Shown in pieces: positions 18,396 to 26,300 of a DNA stretch of 57,731 nt. The notes beneath the pieces were generated by a model that saw nothing but the letters and a program-made list of their open reading frames with translations, was not told the origin of the DNA and did not search any database. This stretch comes from Gammaproteobacteria bacterium. Its GTDB lineage: Bacteria > Pseudomonadota > Gammaproteobacteria > Steroidobacterales > Woeseiaceae. The stretch is taken from contig JAADHU010000023.1 of the NCBI GenBank assembly GCA_013151645.1, positions 1-57,731 on the forward strand. The letters are read 5' to 3'. Every line of letters begins with the position of its first letter. The stretch's first letter is position 1. Both the position numbers and the translations under genes were made by a program.

Positions 18396-20009
18396 ATGAC
18401 TCAGAGCTATCAGGAAATTCGCGACTCGTTCGTATGGGAACGTCCCGGGAAGTTTAATTTCGCTCGTGATGTTATCGACCAATGGGCTGCGAAAGACGCC
18501 GCAAAAACGGCAATGTTGTGGATTGATGACCACGGCAATGAAGAACGGATTTCGTTTTCGGATATCTCGGTGGCGTCCTGTCGCGCCGCCGGGTTTCTCG
18601 AATCCGCCGGCGTTAAGCGCGGTGATACGGTTATTATTTTGCTCGGGCGGCAGGTTGCCTGGTGGGTACTCACCACGGCCTGCATTCGATTAGGGGCGGT
18701 AGTTTCACCCGGCACAACGCAGCTTTCGTCGAAAGACATTGCCTACCGGGTCAATGCGACAGATGCCACTTGTGTTGTAACCGAGGCATCCTGTATCGAA
18801 AAGGTCAACGAAGTCGAGGGTGACTGTCCGTCACTAACGGCCAGAATTATTGTCGATGGCGAAGCAGACGGCTGGTTGAACTATGCGGCTGGCCTGCGGG
18901 ATGCCAGCGAGGAGTTTGTCGCAGCGGACACTGACGCGAACGAAGACTCCTTGTGTTATTTCACATCGGGTACCACCGGGTATCCGAAAATGTGCATTCA
19001 GAATCACGCCTATGGCACGGGGCATGTGACGACCGGCAAGTTCTGGCTTGATCTGAAAGAAGACGACCTGCACTGGAACATCAGCGACACGGGCTGGGCG
19101 AAAGCCGCCTGGAGCAGCTACTTCGGGCCCTGGCTCTGCGGTGCCGCGCTTTTCGTTCATCATTCCGCGGCATTCGACCCGGATGCGAGTCTGGCGATGT
19201 TCAAACGCTATCCGATCACGACGTTTTGCGGTGCGCCGACCATTTACCGATTGTTTGTACAGAAAGATCTGTCGGTGTTGGAGGGCACTCAGTTGCGGCA
19301 CTGCGTTGGCGCGGGCGAACCTTTAAACCCTGAAGTTATTGAACGCTGGCGTGAGGCAACCGGGCTGGTTATTCGCGATGGATACGGACAGACGGAGTCG
19401 GTTATTCTTTGCGGCAACATGCCGATGATTGAGCCACGCTTCGGATCGATGGGAAAACCGATGCCCGGTATCGATCTTGCGGTTATCGACGATGAGGGTA
19501 ACTCCTTGCCACCCAATGAGGAGGGCGATATCGCGGTCAGAGTCGTTCCGGAGCGTCCCATCGGCCTGTTCAAGGAATACAAGAACGAACCCGAAAAGAC
19601 GGCGGCCTGTTTTCGCGGCGACTGGTACATAACCGGAGACCGCGCAACGGTCGACGAGGATGGTTATTTTTGGTTCGTTAGTCGCGCAGACGACGTGATT
19701 CTCTCGGCCGGCTATCGTATCGGACCGTTTGAAGTAGAGAGCGCTCTGCTGGAGCACTCCGCCGTGGTTGAATCGGCCGTGGTTGGCAGTCCGCACGAGG
19801 AACGCGGTGAAGTTGTTAAGGCATTTATCGTATTGGCGTCCGGAGAGGAAGCGAGCGACGAACTGGTGAGCGAACTCCAAAACCATGTCAAAAAGGTCAC
19901 CGCACCCTACAAATATCCCCGTAGAATCGAGTTTGTTGATGAACTCCCGAAAACAGTAAGTGGCAAAATCCGACGAGTCGAATTACGAGAACGTGAATTG
20001 AATCCGTGA
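18396..20009 (+). CDS. AMP-forming acyl-CoA synthetase, ACSM/benzoate-ligase-like
   Basis: This 537-residue second ANL ligase is of a different branch. CYFTSGTTGYPKMCIQNHAY (about 188-207) and the following DLHWNISDTGWAKAAWSS and WLCGAALFVHH are typical of medium-chain acyl-CoA synthetases of the ACSM type, which also take aromatic acids. DGYGQTESVI, GDRATVDEDGYFWFVSRADD and Lys in TVSGKIRR (about 520) complete the catalytic set. Sixteen bases separate it from the preceding ligase gene, and its stop overlaps the mauE start. Having two distinct ligases in an amine oxidation operon suggests a broad or branched acid product. Confidence 0.85.
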   Translation: MTQSYQEIRDSFVWERPGKFNFARDVIDQWAAKDAAKTAMLWIDDHGNEERISFSDISVASCRAAGFLESAGVKRGDTVIILLGRQVAWWVLTTACIRLGAVVSPGTTQLSSKDIAYRVNATDATCVVTEASCIEKVNEVEGDCPSLTARIIVDGEADGWLNYAAGLRDASEEFVAADTDANEDSLCYFTSGTTGYPKMCIQNHAYGTGHVTTGKFWLDLKEDDLHWNISDTGWAKAAWSSYFGPWLCGAALFVHHSAAFDPDASLAMFKRYPITTFCGAPTIYRLFVQKDLSVLEGTQLRHCVGAGEPLNPEVIERWREATGLVIRDGYGQTESVILCGNMPMIEPRFGSMGKPMPGIDLAVIDDEGNSLPPNEEGDIAVRVVPERPIGLFKEYKNEPEKTAACFRGDWYITGDRATVDEDGYFWFVSRADDVILSAGYRIGPFEVESALLEHSAVVESAVVGSPHEERGEVVKAFIVLASGEEASDELVSELQNHVKKVTAPYKYPRRIEFVDELPKTVSGKIRRVELRERELNP

Positions 20010-20557
20010 TACCTGATCTGATGTTAGAGGCTGTCGTTACTGATTACGCGTTCATCTTGTGCATCCGGTGGGTGCTCGCGGTGGTATTCGCTATCGCCGT
20101 AGTACATAAGCTGATTTCACCCGCGTCGTTTGTCGCGACCCTGCAAGCGTATAAGCTCTTGCCCGCAGGGATGGCGAGTATCATCGGCTATGCCCTGATT
20201 GCCGGCGAATTTCTAACGGTGCTGGCACTGCTGCTGAATACTCAGTCGGGGAGCATCGCGGCGGCCATATTGCTGACCGTCTACACATTGGCCATGCTGG
20301 TCAATCTGTTACGCGGACGTCGTGATATTGACTGCGGGTGCTCGGGACCGTATTTGCGGCAGACGTTGTCTGGCTGGCTGGTGGTACGCAACGCTGGCTT
20401 CATTGCCCTGGCACTATTGACCGCAATGGATATCGGTTCGTCGCGCCCGTTGGGAGTGCTGGACTGGTTTACGGCGGTGGCGACGGCAGCGACGTTCGCA
20501 TTAATCTATTTCGCGGCGAACCAGATTGCGTCTGTCAGGGCACGTTATGGAAGTTGA
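20006..20557 (+). CDS. mauE: Methylamine utilisation protein MauE-like
   Basis: This 183-residue membrane protein has about four to five helices of the DoxX/MauE fold. The short loop RGRRDIDCGCSG (about 104-114) carries the conserved Cys110 and Cys112. In mau and aau clusters MauE works with MauD to form the six disulfides of the light chain. GTG 20006 overlaps the TGA of the preceding gene; ATG 20021 is an alternative. Only one mauE exists for two light chain genes, so it presumably serves both enzymes. Confidence 0.82.
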   Translation: MIPDLMLEAVVTDYAFILCIRWVLAVVFAIAVVHKLISPASFVATLQAYKLLPAGMASIIGYALIAGEFLTVLALLLNTQSGSIAAAILLTVYTLAMLVNLLRGRRDIDCGCSGPYLRQTLSGWLVVRNAGFIALALLTAMDIGSSRPLGVLDWFTAVATAATFALIYFAANQIASVRARYGS

Positions 20558-20604
20558 CGACGATTCATTGCGGTTGGAGCCGCTCTTAACGGAATGATGA
20601 ATTC

Positions 20605-21228
20605 ATGAATACAGCACTACTGATCTCGAACGTGGTCTTGTGGACCCTTGTCGCCGGACTTGCAGTGACTGTACTTGCGCTGGCCCGGCAGGTCGGAATT
20701 CTGCACGAGAGAATTGCGCCGGCCGGAGCCCTCATGGTGAGGGGTGGACCGAAAGTAGGCGAGCAGGCGCCCGTCGTCGATGTAACGGACATTGAGGGAC
20801 GGGATCTTTCTTTTGGCAACGCGCGGGAAGACGCGAAATCCACGCTGTTGTTTTTCCTCTCGCCCACGTGTCCCGTTTGCAAGACCTTGTTACCCGTGCT
20901 CAAGTCCTCACAAAAAACGGAACGCGACTGGCTTGAAATCATCCTTACGAGTGACGGCGATGTAGCGGCTCAAGGGGCGTTTATCAACGAGTATCAGTTG
21001 GGTGACTTTACGTATGTGTTGTCGACCAACCTTGGCATGACTTATCAGGTAGGAAAGCTGCCGTTCGCGGTGTTGATCGACCATGACGGCATCATTCGTT
21101 CGAAAGGATTGGTGAATTCCCGTGAGCATCTCGAAAGTTTGTTCGAAGCCAAGGAGCGGGGTGTCGCGTCCGTGCAGGAGTATATGGCCGGAATTCAAAA
21201 ACAGGCTGCGGAGGATCAGGATGACTAG
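20605..21228 (+). CDS. mauD: Methylamine utilisation protein MauD-like, thioredoxin fold
   Basis: This 207-residue protein has one N-terminal membrane anchor (about 5-28) and a periplasmic thioredoxin-like domain with the active site SPTCPVCK (Cys89, Cys92). The cis-Pro region is KLPFAVLIDHDG. The CPVC site and the N-terminal segment PKVGEQAPVVDV match MauD, which forms or isomerises disulfides of the TTQ light chain. It follows mauE by 47 bases. With six disulfides per light chain and two light chains, its presence is strong support for the operon's assignment. Confidence 0.88.
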   Translation: MNTALLISNVVLWTLVAGLAVTVLALARQVGILHERIAPAGALMVRGGPKVGEQAPVVDVTDIEGRDLSFGNAREDAKSTLLFFLSPTCPVCKTLLPVLKSSQKTERDWLEIILTSDGDVAAQGAFINEYQLGDFTYVLSTNLGMTYQVGKLPFAVLIDHDGIIRSKGLVNSREHLESLFEAKERGVASVQEYMAGIQKQAAEDQDD

Positions 21229-21267
21229 CAAGCAACGCTCACGCGGTTCCAGCGACCGACTATCGTC

Positions 21268-22578
21268 GTGGTAAATCGTGTCCCCAATCCGCACGACCTG
21301 GAAGCGATCGAGACAGCGAGCCTTGACGAGCTGCGCAGTCTGCAGCTCAAGCGCTTGCAATGGTCGGTCGGGCATGCCTATAAGAACGTAGCGCCGTACC
21401 GGGCGAAGTGCGACGCGGTGGGCATCGTTCCCGCGGACCTCAAGTCGCTGGATGATCTTGCGAAGTTTCCGTTCACGGTCAAAGACGATCTGCGGCAAAG
21501 TTACCCTTTCGGCATGTTCGCCGTGCCGCAACGGGATATCGTTCGTATACATGCGTCCAGTGGTACCACAGGCAAGCCGACAGTGGTTGCTTACACCCGG
21601 AACGACATTGAAACGTGGGCAACAGTCGTTGCTCGTTCAATTCGTGCCAGCGGTGGCGAAGCCGATGACATGATTCACATCGCTTACGGCTACGGATTGT
21701 TCACGGGTGGACTTGGCGCCCACTATGGCGCGGAGAAGCTGGGCGCGACGGTTGTGCCGATGTCGGGGGGGCAAACGCCAAAACAGGTTCAGCTCATTCT
21801 GGATTTTAAACCCGACATCATTATGGTGACGCCGTCCTACATGCTCAATATTGCCGATGAATTCGAGCGTCAGGGTCTCGATCCGGCCGAATCGTCTCTG
21901 CAGGTGGGTATTTTTGGCGCGGAACCCTGGGGTGGTGCGATGCGCAAGGAAATCGAGCAGCGTTGCGGACTGGATGCGGTGGATATTTACGGGCTCTCCG
22001 AAGTCATCGGCCCCGGTGTGGCCAATGAATGCATTGAATCGAAAGACGGGCCGACGATCTGGGAAGACCATTTTTATCCCGAGATCATTGATCCGGAAAC
22101 CGGCGATTGCCTAGCGGACGGAGAACCCGGCGAGCTCGTATTCACGTCGCTTACGAAAGAAGCATTGCCGATCATTCGTTATCGCACCCGGGACTTAACA
22201 CGCCTGTTGCCGGGCACGTCTCGAACGATGCGGCGAATGGATAAGATCACCGGACGCAGCGATGACATGTTGATTATTCGTGGTGTTAACGTGTTTCCTA
22301 CCCAGATCGAAGAGCAGGTCCTGGCGGTTGCGGGTCTTGCACCGCACTACCAGATTCGGGTCGGTCGGGACGGACAGCTCGACGTGATTACCGTTCAAGT
22401 GGAAAAAACGCTTGAGGCCGCCACGGCTACCGACAACCGGAGTACCGCGCTGGCTGGCAAACTACGCAAAAGCATCAAGGATTTTGTTGGCGTGAGCGCA
22501 GTCATCGAGGTTTGTGAACCCGGCGGTGTGACACGCTCGGAGGGCAAGGCGGTGCGTGTAATCGACGAGCGTCATTAG
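21268..22578 (+). CDS. paaK: Phenylacetate-CoA ligase family protein
   Basis: This 436-residue protein has the length and motif set of PaaK: IHASSGTTGKPTVVAYT (about 93-109), IAYGYGLFTGGLG, VPMSGGQTPKQ, FGAEPWG, DIYGLSEVIGPGVA, then TGRSDDMLIIRGVNVFPTQIE. These residues are characteristic of phenylacetate-CoA ligases rather than of general acyl-CoA ligases. Translation probably starts at GTG 21268. As the last gene of operon 2, it points to an arylacetic acid as the downstream product, which fits oxidation of phenylethylamine-, tyramine- or tryptamine-like amines. No other paa genes are in the window, so degradation must continue elsewhere. Confidence 0.88.
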   Translation: MVNRVPNPHDLEAIETASLDELRSLQLKRLQWSVGHAYKNVAPYRAKCDAVGIVPADLKSLDDLAKFPFTVKDDLRQSYPFGMFAVPQRDIVRIHASSGTTGKPTVVAYTRNDIETWATVVARSIRASGGEADDMIHIAYGYGLFTGGLGAHYGAEKLGATVVPMSGGQTPKQVQLILDFKPDIIMVTPSYMLNIADEFERQGLDPAESSLQVGIFGAEPWGGAMRKEIEQRCGLDAVDIYGLSEVIGPGVANECIESKDGPTIWEDHFYPEIIDPETGDCLADGEPGELVFTSLTKEALPIIRYRTRDLTRLLPGTSRTMRRMDKITGRSDDMLIIRGVNVFPTQIEEQVLAVAGLAPHYQIRVGRDGQLDVITVQVEKTLEAATATDNRSTALAGKLRKSIKDFVGVSAVIEVCEPGGVTRSEGKAVRVIDERH

Positions 22579-22667
22579 CCGCAAGCGGCTTGTTTTGACC
22601 CTGACCCCGAATTTCAGAACGCTGGATCTAGACCGCGAAATTTTGCTTGAACTGAGGAAACCAACGC

Positions 22668-23246
22668 ATGGCAGCCAAACCGATCAGTCGTTTTCCCGTC
22701 CCCGATCTTGAGGATTTACCGGAGGACATTCGCGAAAGAATTGTTGCGGTACAGGAAAAAACCGGCTTCATTCCGAACGTTTTTCTTGCACTGGCTCACC
22801 GACCCGATGAGTTTCGTGCGTTTTTCGCCTATCACGATGCGCTTATGGAGAAAGAAGAAGGACTGAGCAAGGGCGAACGGGAAATGATTGTTGTCGCAAC
22901 GTCGGGATTAAATCATTGTATCTACTGCGTCGTCGCTCACGGCGCCGTGCTGCGTATACGTGAAAAGAATCCATTGCTGGCGGACCAGGTCGCCACGAAT
23001 TACCGCAAAGCCGACATTACGCCGCGGCAAAAAATCATGCTCGACTTTGCCGCCAAGGTATCGCTCGATGCGCAGTCCGTGGACGACGAAGACTTCGATA
23101 CGCTTCGTGAACATGGCTTCACAGACGATGAGATATGGGACATCGGCGCTATCACGGCCTTTTTCTCGCTTTCAAACCGCATGGTCAATGTGACATCGAT
23201 GCGCGCCAATGATGAGTTCTATCTAATGGGTCGGGTGCCGAAATAG
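22668..23246 (+). CDS. AhpD-like peroxidase-related protein
   Basis: This 192-residue alpha-helical protein has the carboxymuconolactone decarboxylase/AhpD core LSKGEREMIVVATSGLNHC and the active-site pair CIYCVVAHG (CxxC plus His). The N-terminal segment with IPNVFLALAHRPD and the C-terminal half with FTDDEIWDIG belong to the uncharacterised peroxidase-related branch. A reducing partner is not visible. It lies 89 bases after paaK on the same strand and may be read from the same transcript, perhaps handling the hydrogen peroxide formed during amine oxidation; that is inference. Confidence 0.82.
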   Translation: MAAKPISRFPVPDLEDLPEDIRERIVAVQEKTGFIPNVFLALAHRPDEFRAFFAYHDALMEKEEGLSKGEREMIVVATSGLNHCIYCVVAHGAVLRIREKNPLLADQVATNYRKADITPRQKIMLDFAAKVSLDAQSVDDEDFDTLREHGFTDDEIWDIGAITAFFSLSNRMVNVTSMRANDEFYLMGRVPK

Positions 23247-23262
23247 CCGGTTAAATTGAACA

Positions 23263-23281
23263 AGCCGCCGTTTTCGCGGCT
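23263..23281. terminator. Hairpin after the AhpD-like gene
   Basis: AGCCGC-CGTTTTC-GCGGCT can form a 6-bp stem 16 bases after the stop codon at 23246. No T-run follows, so it is at most a weak terminator separating the amine cluster from the metal cluster. Confidence 0.35.
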
Positions 23282-23394
23282 TAGGGGCTGACGGTGCGGT
23301 AATCGGCGCGAGTCTGACGAACCGGCAGGCGATTGAAAAATCCCGGATTCATCTCATAAATGTGAAATAAATACACCACCGGACAAAGAAATCG

Positions 23395-23742
23395 ATGTAC
23401 CATTGCCGCGCTATGAAATCCTTCTGGTGCAAATTTGTCATGATTTCCGTGCTCTTCATGAGCCTGGACGGCGCTGCTGACATCGAAAGTACCGGTCACC
23501 CGCACGGCGATGACGGTGGCCAGCTTTACGCCGCTCAAACAGTATCGAGTGTGGACACAGCCGCAGCATCGGATTTCGACGTGCAACATTGTGAACACTG
23601 CTGTCACGGACATACATTCAGTATCGTCGGTCAGATAGCGGCCATTCTTCCCTCGTTGATTGACACCGATCAGCAAGCGGCTGTTGCACCGCAAATACGC
23701 CATTCCGCACACGCTCCCCCCACACCCCCTCCGAACGTTTAA
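23395..23742 (+). CDS. Small periplasmic metal-linked protein, CzcI/DUF2946-like
   Basis: This is a 115-residue protein, or 109 if translation begins at ATG 23413. It has an N-terminal hydrophobic signal (FVMISVLFMSLDGAAD), a His/Asp spot (HPHGDDGG), and a Cys/His cluster HCEHCCHGH in the middle. The C-terminal part is Pro-rich. Small exported proteins with a C-x-H-C-type cluster precede czcC in many czc operons (CzcI-like, DUF2946-like), where they are thought to tune metal efflux. Position before czcCBA and the Cys/His cluster are the whole case. No Shine-Dalgarno sequence stands out at either start. Confidence 0.6.
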   Translation: MYHCRAMKSFWCKFVMISVLFMSLDGAADIESTGHPHGDDGGQLYAAQTVSSVDTAAASDFDVQHCEHCCHGHTFSIVGQIAAILPSLIDTDQQAAVAPQIRHSAHAPPTPPPNV

Positions 23743-23768
23743 ATCGAATTTCCTTTAAGTTCGTGCGT

Positions 23769-23785
23769 ACCGAAATCACTTCGGT
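23769..23785. other. Hairpin upstream of czcC
   Basis: ACCGAA-ATCAC-TTCGGT is a 6-bp stem that can be extended by flanking GCG/CGC. It lies between the CzcI-like gene and czcC. Attenuation, mRNA processing or a regulator site are all possible; the sequence does not decide. Confidence 0.35.
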
Positions 23786-23820
23786 GTGCGCGCTGATCTA
23801 CAGTATGCGGAATACGATTT

Positions 23821-25068
23821 ATGCGAAAGACAATATGTGAGCTGACCCTTTTACTGGGCAGCATGTTAACCCTCCCGTGCACAGCGCTGGCCGCCGAGGC
23901 CACGCGAGCGGACCCGGTTCTGATTCAGTTTGTGCAATCAGTAGTGGACACCAATCCGCGCGTGCAGGCGGCACAAGCCGCCCTTGAAGCCAGCGGGGCC
24001 TATCGAGATGCGGCATCGCGACCGTTGTATAACCCGTCGCTAACGCTCGGTGCGGAGAATGCGGATACCGATACCCGCACGGTCGGCGTCAGCCAGAGAC
24101 TGGACTGGAGCGGCAAGCGCAAGGCGCGTACGGCCGTAGCGGCGTCGGACCGACTGGTGGCGGAGGCCCGCTATCGATCGGCGCGATGGGCTATCACGGT
24201 CGAATTACTGGACGGACTTGCACTGCACCAGACCGGTGTGGAGCGTAACAACCTGGCGGAGTCGCGTCGGTCGCTAATGGACGACTTCGCGACACTGGCT
24301 AAGCTGCGATTCGAGGCCGGGGATCTGAATCAGGTCGAAATGGCGCTGGCAACACTGGCTTTTACCGATGCACGTATTCGCAAAGCGACGGCGGGCACGG
24401 CACTTGCCGAAGCCCGGCAAGCAGTACGAAATCTGACACCACGTGTGCCGCCGGAGCAATGGCCGACACTGTCCGACCAGATGCCCGTATTGCCCGCCAG
24501 TGCGACCGATGCGCAGACATTGGTGCTGGCGTTGCCCGAAGTGATGGCCGCGCAGCAGCAGGTGGAATCGGCCAATGCCGTCGTCAGCTTGCGTGAACGA
24601 CAACGCAAACCCGACCCGACAATCAGTCTGTCCGGCGGCCGGGAGAGCGGTACGAATCTGGTGGGCGTCAATGTGTCCATACCGCTGTTTATACGCAATC
24701 GATTTAACTACGAAGTGCTTGCGGCGATGGCGGAGAGACGTCAGGCCCGGCAAATATCCGACGATATTTTACAGCGCGCTTATGCACGGCTTACGAGCGC
24801 CATCGAGCGCTATGAGTTATCACGCGCAGCCTGGGGCGATTGGGAATTGACCGGTCAATCCAGCCTTACCAGTCAAACTGAACAACTGCGGAAGCTGTGG
24901 CAAGCCGGCGAAATAAGCACGACTGATTATCTTGTGCAATTGCGCCAGACCATCGATGTCCAGGAAAGCGCGCTCGATTTGCGATTCGCCTTGTGGCGAG
25001 CGTGGTTCGAGTGGCTATGGGCGTCCGGACAGGTCGATGAGTGGCTGGGCCAGGGAGACTACCGATGA
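23821..25068 (+). CDS. czcC: Heavy-metal efflux outer membrane protein, TolC family
   Basis: This 415-residue protein has a signal peptide (ending near ALAAEA) and two outer-membrane-factor repeats made of long helices. LYNPSLTLGAENADTDT and VGVSQRLDWSGKRKAR match CzcC rather than general TolC. A second repeat begins around VVSLRERQRKPDPTISLSGG. It forms the outer channel of the tripartite RND pump with the next two gene products. Its stop overlaps an ATG of the next frame, and the order C-B-A is the classical czc order. No divergent regulator (czcRS or MerR type) is visible near it. Confidence 0.88.
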   Translation: MRKTICELTLLLGSMLTLPCTALAAEATRADPVLIQFVQSVVDTNPRVQAAQAALEASGAYRDAASRPLYNPSLTLGAENADTDTRTVGVSQRLDWSGKRKARTAVAASDRLVAEARYRSARWAITVELLDGLALHQTGVERNNLAESRRSLMDDFATLAKLRFEAGDLNQVEMALATLAFTDARIRKATAGTALAEARQAVRNLTPRVPPEQWPTLSDQMPVLPASATDAQTLVLALPEVMAAQQQVESANAVVSLRERQRKPDPTISLSGGRESGTNLVGVNVSIPLFIRNRFNYEVLAAMAERRQARQISDDILQRAYARLTSAIERYELSRAAWGDWELTGQSSLTSQTEQLRKLWQAGEISTTDYLVQLRQTIDVQESALDLRFALWRAWFEWLWASGQVDEWLGQGDYR

Positions 25069-25115
25069 GCGACAAGACTTTTCGCAGCAGCACAAATTCA
25101 ATGGAGAAACCGTTA

Positions 25116-26288
25116 ATGAACACACTGAAACTTTGGGCGCTGTGTCTGTGTTTGACACTGGGGGCCCCTGTTTATGCACAGCAGGATGACCACGACGCCA
25201 ATGAGACCGCCGGTGGCCACGGAGATGAAGAAGAGCACGGTGACCACGATGAGGAAGGAGGCGAAGAAGGTGAGGGAGGCGCGACTGAAATCACTGTCGC
25301 TCAACAGCGAGTCGCCGGTATTGTCATTGAGGCGTTGCAACCGCAAAGCCTGGCCGCGGAGATTGGCGCACCCGGTGAGGTAACGCTGAACGCATACCTG
25401 ACGCGAAAAGTCACGCCGCGTATCACGGCGCAGATCATGCAACGTCACGTCAGGCTTGGCGAGCGCGTAACCATCGGACAGCCGCTGGTTACTTTGTCGA
25501 GCGTCCAGCTGGCCGAAGCGCAAGGTGAGCTGCAGGTTGCAGAACGCGAATGGCGGCGAGTCGAATCACTCGGCCGATCAACCGTGTCCGCAAGGCGTTA
25601 CACGGAAGCGCAAGTCGCGCAACAGCAGGCCATCTCCCGGGTTGGTTCTTATGGCATGACAGCGGAGCAGATCAAGGCGCTGCTGGAAGGGGGCACCGCG
25701 ATTGCCGACGGCACGTTCCAGTTATTGGCAACGCAACCGGGAACGGTTATCCGCGACGACTTTATCGAGGGCGAATTTGTCGAACCCGGCCGAGAGTTGT
25801 TCGAAATCAGCGACGAAACGCAAATCTGGGTGGAGGCCAATCTGACGCCGGAAGAAGCACTTGGCGTCAAAACCGGCGCGCGGGCCCGCGTTAAAGCCGG
25901 GACCACCTGGTTTGAAGGGCGTGTCGTTCAGGCATACCACGTACTCAATGAAACCACGCGCACGCTGGGCGTACGCATCGAAGTCGCCAATCCGGACGAA
26001 CGTCTCCACCCGGGTTTGTTTGTTGATACGCGTATCGAGGGGGCAGCGTTGATCGACGTGTTCGCTGTGCCGGAGGAAGCGGTCTTACGCGGTCCCGACG
26101 GTGACTGGGTCGTTTTGGTTGAGGAAGCACCCGGTAAATTCGAATCGCTTGAGATTGAAGTCGTGCGAACGGTGGCCGGTATGGCAGTGATAGAAGGCGT
26201 ACCGGCAGGGACGCGCATCGTCACCCAGGGTGCCTTTTTCGTTCAATCGGAAATCGCGAAGAGCGGCTTCGAGATTCACAACCACTAA
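25116..26288 (+). CDS. czcB: RND efflux periplasmic adaptor protein
   Basis: This 390-residue adaptor has a signal peptide (MNTLKLWALCLCLTLGAPVYA). A strongly acidic, His-containing stretch (DDHDANETAGGHGDEEEHGD) follows directly, a likely metal sensor or scavenger, and then the lipoyl/beta-barrel adaptor core: VTPRITAQIMQRHVRLGERV, QPGTVIRDDFIEGEFVEPG and a C-terminal KSGFEIHNH. GGAGA 9-13 bases upstream favours ATG 25116; ATG 25065 overlapping the czcC stop is the alternative and would add 17 residues. CzcB-type adaptors with a His-rich N-terminus act in Zn, Co or Cd export. Confidence 0.88.
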   Translation: MNTLKLWALCLCLTLGAPVYAQQDDHDANETAGGHGDEEEHGDHDEEGGEEGEGGATEITVAQQRVAGIVIEALQPQSLAAEIGAPGEVTLNAYLTRKVTPRITAQIMQRHVRLGERVTIGQPLVTLSSVQLAEAQGELQVAEREWRRVESLGRSTVSARRYTEAQVAQQQAISRVGSYGMTAEQIKALLEGGTAIADGTFQLLATQPGTVIRDDFIEGEFVEPGRELFEISDETQIWVEANLTPEEALGVKTGARARVKAGTTWFEGRVVQAYHVLNETTRTLGVRIEVANPDERLHPGLFVDTRIEGAALIDVFAVPEEAVLRGPDGDWVVLVEEAPGKFESLEIEVVRTVAGMAVIEGVPAGTRIVTQGAFFVQSEIAKSGFEIHNH

Positions 26289-26300
26289 GGGAGATGAATC

